Part shown: piece by piece, positions 58,050 through 64,000 of the stretch
Position numbering within the stretch: the first letter of the stretch is position 1
How the letters are laid out: each line of letters opens with the position of its first letter
From: Lunularia cruciata
Taxonomy: Eukaryota; Streptophyta; Marchantiopsida; Lunulariales; Lunulariaceae
NCBI GenBank assembly: GCA_948567375.1
Contig: OX419757.1
Location: 54,560,001 to 54,624,000 of the forward strand
Direction: 5' to 3'
DNA length: 64,000 nt
Position numbers and translations under genes: made by a program
Notes under the pieces: model-generated
Told to the model about the DNA's origin: nothing
What the model saw: the letters and a program-made list of their open reading frames with translations, nothing else
Database searches by the model: none

Positions 58050-58990
58050 TCAAGCTCTTGCTCTTTCTCTGCTACTCTTGCCATAGCATGGATAATTTCT
58101 AATTTCTAATCTCAAATCAGCAAATTGTTGCTTCAAGATTTCATACTCAGCTACTTGTCTTTCCCTTTCTATGTCACTTTGTTCTATGAGTTCCTCTTTA
58201 TTCCTTGCTTCTCTCTTCAAATTCTCAATCACTTGATTCTGTACTATTGCATCTACTCGTAGTACTTCCCTTTCCTCATCACCTCGGATTATGCTCTTCT
58301 TTAATTCCAAGTTGTCTTCTTCTAATCAAGCTAACACTTGCAATACAATCTTCACCTCTAGACACTTCAACTACATCTCCTTCTTCCGTCACTCTAACTT
58401 CACCAACAACGGGCACACAACCTCCCGCATATACTCTACTCCTTCACTTGGAGTAACCTCAGCTTACAGACTTATCTCCTTCTTCACCTCTTCCTCACTC
58501 AACACTCACCTTCTAAGCTGCAGTTGCCTTATAGGTATGGATTCTTTGCTCCCCAAAATTCCATCCTCCTCTTCTCTTACCCTACTTGGCCCCGCTCCAC
58601 ACTTCACCTTTCGTCTGGAATGAACTTCCCTTTGAATTGTAACTCTTTTTTCCTCTTGCTCTAGAACTTTGTCTTCCAATTTCAAGTTACTTTTCTCCTT
58701 TGTCTCCATCTTGGCTTCCTCTTCTTTGGGTACCAATTTCATCTCCACTCCATTGTCATTGTCACTACTCATGTCTCCACTCTGCAATGTGAACTCGGTT
58801 CTTCCTCCCTCTCCAAATCTTTAGACTTACACTCGGCTTCTCCTTCCGATTCTTCTTCCGACGACGCAATTACCACCAGCTCTTTCCTTGGGTTTACCCT
58901 TCTAGCCTTTTGAGGTCTCAATTTCTCTACTTCTTCTTCTCCATGTCGACTCCTCTTCTTTGACTTTGGAGTGCTCACTTCCAACTGCAC
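58050..58990 (-). pseudogene. X3 charged linker and coiled coil
   Basis: Frames 58990-58769, 58787-58506 and 58310-58050. The first is Lys/Arg- and Glu/Ser-rich (SKKRSRHGEEEVEKL, ASSEEESEGEAECKSKD), resembling a nuclear targeting or nucleic-acid-binding segment. The last is a coiled coil (QNQVIENLKREARNKEEL, YEILKQQFADLRLEI). Frameshifts separate them. Confidence 0.55.
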
Positions 58991-59107
58991 ACTCTGCCCC
59001 GTCTACGCGTAGTACTCATCACTGCTCCTAATCTGAAGAATGTATTGCTGCTCCTCCGCATCGACATCTCTTCTTAAGTTGGGATGGAAATGGTACACCA
59101 TCTTACT

Positions 59108-59830
59108 TCACTCCGCCGCATTGAGCAAGTTCAGCCCCAGATAGAAATAGGCTGCAAACGGCACAATGTAATGTGGAGGTGACTTGTCCCACAAATTCCA
59201 CACCATCTGTCTCGTCCTCCCATGAAGACACTTTGCCCAGTAAATTGGCTCTCTTGCAAACATCTTATGGAAGAACACCGCTTGGTGCTTCATCACATAA
59301 GTCGTTCTCTCTGGCTTCAAGATTGCCATTAGAGCACTCACAATCCCTCTCTTGATAGGATCCTTGTAGCTCTCTACTTTGTAACTATTTTTTGTGCGCT
59401 TCGAAGAGAAGGTATCTCTTACTTCTTGGGTTTCTTTGGCTACTTCCCCCTTCTCCAAGAACGTGGCACCATGCTCTATGCCTGCTTCTTTCCCGAGTAC
59501 TAACCTCCAATCCGACTCTATCCATCAAGCCGGATTTCCTCTCTTCCCTTCCTCCTCAGGGCCATCAAGACACTTACTCTTGATGATCTCAGTCATGAAC
59601 CCTAGAAAGCTAACATTCAAGTTCCATGCCAAGAATGTGATCCAAAGCCTGCTCAAGACCTCAATTCTTGCGATCATATCTAACCTCCAAATCACATGAT
59701 TTCTCACTACAAATTTAAAGTTCTTCTTCCCACCTCCCATCTTTCTCTCTTCTACTCTAGGCTGGGGACTATTCTTCTTACTGATTCTTGGATTAACTCT
59801 CTCGACTTCCTCTCGACACACCAACGCATC
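59108..59830 (-). pseudogene. X3 conserved gag-like core
   Basis: Frames 59824-59525 and 59458-59108. The first reads FKFVVRNHVIWRLDMIARIE, LSRLWITFLAWNLNVSFLGF. The second, 116 codons, reads SYKVESYKDPIKRGIVSALM, ILKPERTTYVMKHQAVFFHK, WAKCLHGRTRQMVWNLWDK, PPHYIVPFAAYFYLGLNLLN. It aligns with X1 (50265-50560) and X2 (53880-54270) on the opposite strand, with aromatic and Trp residues kept. Conservation across three decayed copies shows this was a real protein. I cannot name the fold. Confidence 0.7.
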
Positions 59831-60341
59831 TTTGACTCTACTTCCCTTCCCACGATCTCCTACAAGGATGACTTCTTAACGGCGATGGAAAATTATTTGT
59901 CATTGCTTTGTCTTTAGCCCAATTTTAAGAGAGTCACGCCTTCTCCATCTTTCTTCAAATTCAAGTTTCTACCAAGAAATCACACCTCTTGCATGCTCTT
60001 GTCATTGTCAAGTATCCTTCATGCATATGAATGCCATTTTTGAACAATCCCTTCTTGAATGTCTCACCCCAAAGGAAAGTTGTTACACTATCGTCGCCTC
60101 GGGTTGAGCACCCCTAAGACAAAGACTCCTTACTTCAGGTTATATGCTAACAAGGCAATTCCGACTACCTTGCCTCATGATCCAAAGTCACGTTACCTCG
60201 GGTTTCATCTTGAGAACACTTTTTTATGCCTTCTTTGGCCATACATGCATAATTTGACTTCTCTATACACTTCTTCTTCAAAATTTGAGAAAAAACAAAA
60301 ATATGAGTACCGTAGCATCCCTTTTGGATAGTTACCTCTTG

Positions 60342-61530
60342 TCACAACATCCACAATCTCCTTGTACTCCACTCCACAACCTCTTGAGTGACTGAGATTG
60401 TCATGAGCTCCTCATCCAAGAAGGAATCATCCATTGGCTCATTTCCATCATGATCATATGCCCCAAATAACAAATCTGCATTTGCATGTTTCTTCCCTGG
60501 CCTATCCTCAATGATGTAGTCATACTCAAACAAGAGTATCATCCATCTTGCTAGTCTGCCTTCCACATTAGGCTTCTTGAAGATGTACTTCAAAGCCTTG
60601 TGATTTGTGACATTGGTGGCTTTCCCTCCAATCAAGTAGTGTCTAAACTTCTTGAGACCAAAGATCACTGCCAACCCTTCTCTCTGTGAGAGAGTAGTTC
60701 TTTTCTGCTGAAACCATCTTCCTACTAGCATAAGCTATTGGATGATCAGGCCCATCTTGGTCTAATTGACTAAGAGTGCATCCTATAGCTATGTCGGAAG
60801 CATCAATGTAGAGGATGAAAGGCTTAATCCAATCAATTTTTTGGAAAATAAGAAGATGAACCTCCTATAGTACCCAACCATCTCCAAGAATTAGCGTAAC
60901 TTTGTCAAGCTTGAAGGGAATGGAAGGTCTAAGATTTTCCTCACCTTCTCAAGATCAATTGCTATTCCATCCTTGCAGATGATGTGCCTCAAAATTAGAC
61001 CTTCTTCACATCCAAAAATGCACTTCTTGGGTTGAGTGACGCATTTGCCTCCTCTTAGCATTGCAAGACCTTGATTAGGTGCTCAAAGTGCTCCTCCTTG
61101 CTCCCATAGACACAAAAGTCATCAATGAAGTCTCTCATAAATTTCCCAATGAAAGGTTCAAATACCTTGTTCATGAACCGTTGGAATGTGGCTGGAGCAT
61201 TGCAAAGCCCAAAATGCATGACCTTGAAAGCATAAGTTCTCCAAGGTATGGTGAATGTGGTGAGTTGTTGATGCTCTAGTGGAATCTTGATTTGGTCATC
61301 TCCACTATAACCATCTCCAAAACTATACCTCTCATGACCTGCAACCTCCTCCAAGATCTCATCAATGAATGGTAATGGGTAGTAGTCCTTCTTGGTAATA
61401 GCATTGAGCTTCTTGTAGTCCACACATACTCAAAGCTTGCCATTATTTTTCTTCACAATCACAATTGGAGACACCCATTCTTAATTCTCCACCTCAAAGA
61501 TAAATCTGGCCTCCTTGAGCTTATCAATCT
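60342..61530 (-). pseudogene. Gypsy pol fragment G2: RT and RNase H
   Basis: Minus frames: MDYKKLNAITKKDYYPLPFI, YAFKVMHFGLCNAPATFQRF, catalytic FMRDFIDDFCVYGSKEEH (61423-61055), and RNase H/tether end TNHKALKYIFKKPNVEGRLA with YDYIIEDRPGKKHANADLL (60731-60342). Stops and frameshifts lie between them. It starts immediately where the integrase of G1 stops, and ends beside X3. Confidence 0.85.
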
Positions 61531-63130
61531 CTCAAATGGGTCCAATGGAAAAATTGGTCTCAAAGGCATTGGGAAGTATCCATCGGCTTTCCTGTTCTTT
61601 GATAGGCATCACAACTTTGGATATGGGCTTGAGTATCTTGTACATTGTATGCCACCAATACTCCAATGAAAGAATTTTCTTTGCTATATTCTTTAGGGCA
61701 TAGTGTCCTCCCAAGGCTTCCAAGTGTAAGGACTCAATTACTCCTCCAACTTTGTATGCCTCCGAGCACTTCCAAAGTACTTCATCTTTGCCTATTTTAA
61801 ACAAAATGTTGTACTTCAGTTGGTACGGTCCCATTTTCTTGAGGAAGACTACCCTTTGCTTAGGGTCCAATCCCTCAAGACATTGGCAAATATCCAGATA
61901 GTGATATTCAGCTGCATACCTTGTTACCATCAACTGATACAATTCCTCATGAGGAAACCAATCATTGACTTCCAAATCCTGGTCTTGAGTTTCCAACTTG
62001 GTCAGGAGATCCGCATGTGAATGCTAAGCTCCCCTCCTTACTTGTATAGTGTATGAGAATTCTTGTAACAACAAGATACATCTTGCAATTTGCTTGGACA
62101 AATCCACCTTCTTTACCAAATGTTGCAAACCATAATGGTCTACATGAAAGACAAACTTGTATCCCAACAAATAGTGGCAAAACTTCTTGCAGGCATACAA
62201 CATTCCAAGTACTTCTATTTCAATCATTGAATAGTTCTTTTTTGCAATTAAAATTTTTTGGTTGGCAAAGTAAACTGGATAGTTGTTCTTCTTCTTGTCC
62301 TTTTGACTTAGGACTACTCTAGTTGCAACGGATGAAGTGTCTACATACACATGAAAAGGACATCCCAATTTGGTGCTCTCATAATTGGTGCTTCAACTAA
62401 TTTCTTCTTCAACACCTAGAAAGCTTCTTCTTGTTTTGCTTCCCACATATAGTCTTTGAACTTCTTTAGAAGCTTTGTTAGTGGTGCTGCAAGCACCACA
62501 TAATTTGATACAAAGCATCTATAGTATTGATATGTCCCATAAGGCTCTCAGCTCCTGAATGTTTTTAGTGGATTCCAAAGTTGAGATCACTTTCACCTTC
62601 TTGACATTGACTTCAATGCCGTAGCTTGAGCCCCAATGCCCCAAAAGAATTCCTTCTTTCATTGTGAGAAGCATTTCTCAAGGTGTAATGACAAGCCAAA
62701 AACATGACAACTTTCAAAATTTTGGTGAAGGTAATCCAAATGTACTTCTCTTTGACCAAACACACAAAAATCATTAATGAAGACTTCCACAAATTTTTGC
62801 AATTTTTTTTTGAAGATCACCTTTGTCATCCGTTAGAAAGGAGCGGAAGCATTACACAATCCTAAGGGCATGTTATTGTAAGCAAAGGTGCCCCAATTGG
62901 TATTGAATGTGGTCTTGTCTTTCTCTTCTTAGATGGATACTTGATTATAGCCTAAAAATCCATCAAGAAAACTATACCAAGGATAACCAGCTACTTGGTC
63001 CAAAATAGTATCAGTAGAAGGCAAAGGATGATGATCCTTCCTTGTGACTGCATTCAACTTGCAAAAAACTTAGCACACTCAAGTCTTCCCCATCTTCTTT
63101 GGAACAATGACAATAGGAGAAACCCAATTG
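61531..63130 (-). pseudogene. Gypsy pol fragment G1: RT, RNase H, integrase zinc domain
   Basis: Minus order: RT remnants (LNAVTRKDHHPLPS, LPLGLCNAS, FINDFCVFGQ with IDD changed to IND, about 63080-62760), RNase H (62368-62024: FHVYVDTSSVATRVVLSQ, FHVDHYGLQHLVKK), and the integrase zinc-binding region (61996-61532: GVIESLHLEALGGHYALKNI, YWWHTMYKILKPISK). The integrase core is absent; an RT of a different copy follows within about 10-20 bp. Confidence 0.85.
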
Positions 63131-63134
63131 CTCT

Positions 63135-64000
63135 CATTGAAGGAGGGTTCAAGTTTGGTAAGCGAGATTGTTGCCCACTTGAAGGCAATGCTCAGTATTG
63201 AAGCTAAGGCAATGTTAGAGGAGGCCTACTTGCATGAGCTAAAGTTGAAGTGCAGAAAATCCATAGGGAGAAGGCAAAGAACATAGATTTAAACACTTTG
63301 TCCATTTTCCTCAAAGATATAGTAGGTATGAAGATTATAGGAGTAGGTGATAATATATGCTTAGACTAGATTTTAGTTAACACTGATGTAGACAACCTCA
63401 CTCATATTCCAAGTGAGAATAGAGTGACCCAATCCAAAGTAGTCAAGATCAGAGTGCATGTGACTTTGGATGAGTTAGCCGAGTTGTCTTACACAATTAG
63501 ATCAAAGAAAGAAAAGATAGTCAGGACACCTATGACTTTAGTTTCCATACAAACTGAAGATGTGACAACCATAGATGTAGATGTAGATGTAGAAGTAGAT
63601 GATGAACTGAAAGTGTAGGAGACACTTGTAGTTAATTTGGGTGACTAAACCAAAGTTGAGGTAGTACTCAGATCAAATTAGGCCCAATAGTAGTCACAGA
63701 TCCAAAGTGATAGTAAGAGACTTCATATTTGAAGATTTGTAGGAAGAAGATAAGTAGTTTAGACAGATTTCATAACAGCCAAGTAGTTTGCCCATTTATG
63801 GTAGCCATTTGTAGTACTTTCTATTCAATATTTGAGCAAAAGAATGAGTAAAGCAAAGTGCTAGAGAAGCCCTTGTTGTTTTGCTTAATTCTGATTATTA
63901 GTTAATTGTCTTCATTTGTGAGTGTATGGAGAAATTCAGATTGCAATTGAAAGGTTTTTAGATGTTGGATTCTAAAACTCTGCATTTTATTTTGTGTGTT
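63135..64000 (+). mobile_element. X4: 3' end of an X copy, running off the window
   Basis: From about 63135 the plus strand matches the X1/X3 coiled-coil end (LKAMLSIEAKAMLEEAYLHE-like), continues through VTQSKVVKIRVHVTLDELAE (63424-63618), and passes at about 63700 into LTR sequence matching X1 (GATTTGTAGGAAG at 63735, GATGTTGGATTC at 63962). An imperfect GATGTA microsatellite codes for VDVDVDVE near 63575. The left side abuts G1. Confidence 0.7.

Larger units (their letters stand above)
56517..60325 (-). mobile_element. X3: best-preserved X copy (3' LTR plus internal region)
   Basis: In element orientation: leader from 60325 (GGTACTCATATTTTTG), gag-like frames, acidic/basic linker, coiled coil, tail (stop at 57311), then the 3' LTR 57300-56517 ending GTTGTCACA. 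The 5' LTR is missing; gypsy sequence begins at about 60330. Its open frames are longer than in X1 or X2, so it is the most useful template for the family. Confidence 0.75.

Noticed and set aside
59392-59699. Overlapping plus-strand frames in X3
   Set aside because: Opposite strand of the gag-like core, which is conserved among X copies only when read on the minus strand.

Overview
This window looks like nuclear DNA from a land plant with a large, repeat-rich genome; gymnosperm-like is my guess, but the lineage cannot be proven from the sequence alone. The plant origin rests on three observations: a decayed plastid atpB fragment in nuclear-type DNA (about 10840-11315), LTR retrotransposons primed by initiator tRNA-Met, including two chromodomain elements (chromoviruses), and one spliced gene of the plant DUF309 family. 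Nearly everything else is retrotransposon sequence in several layers, most of it broken by stops, frameshifts and nested insertions.

Layout, left half. 1-690 is the 3' end of a non-LTR retrotransposon (minus). 1847-10457 is a decayed Ty3/gypsy element (minus) whose integrase ends in a PHD finger and whose RNase H is deleted. 10840-11315 is the atpB fragment. About 12440-22270 is a non-LTR element (plus) with a reverse transcriptase and a C-terminal zinc-finger/restriction-like endonuclease region. It is split by a complete 6.6-kb chromovirus (E1, 13733-20343, target duplication CTCTC). 22270-26283 is unique-looking DNA. 26284-27455 is a second copy of the non-LTR 3' end.

Middle. 27456-31786 holds old gypsy reverse transcriptase debris, a solo LTR (29962-30286, TTCAT) and an old E1-type LTR (30662-31239). 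31787-37880 is a second complete chromovirus (E3, minus, target duplication CATGT). It carries a nested solo LTR of its own family (34690-35101, ATTAG), and its LTRs contain consensus heat-shock elements. 37881-40640 is AT-rich with simple and tandem repeats. 40640-45420 is a low-copy-looking island with the DUF309-family gene (43010-44179, three supported exons).

Right part. 45833-47440 is an unrecognised decayed coding region. About 48400-60325 and 63135-64000 hold four copies (X1-X4) of an LTR element family I do not recognise. Its internal region encodes a gag-like conserved block, a charged linker and a long coiled coil, with no visible pol genes. X1 and X2 are joined head to tail without an LTR, and X2 is interrupted by an E1-type solo LTR (52980-53720, CATTC). 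A 3' terminal fragment of the PHD-finger element lies at 55580-56433. 60342-63130 contains two abutting gypsy pol fragments.

The best candidates for something new are the X family, the PHD-finger gypsy element and the heat-shock-element-bearing E3 LTRs. The target duplications give a readable order of insertion events.
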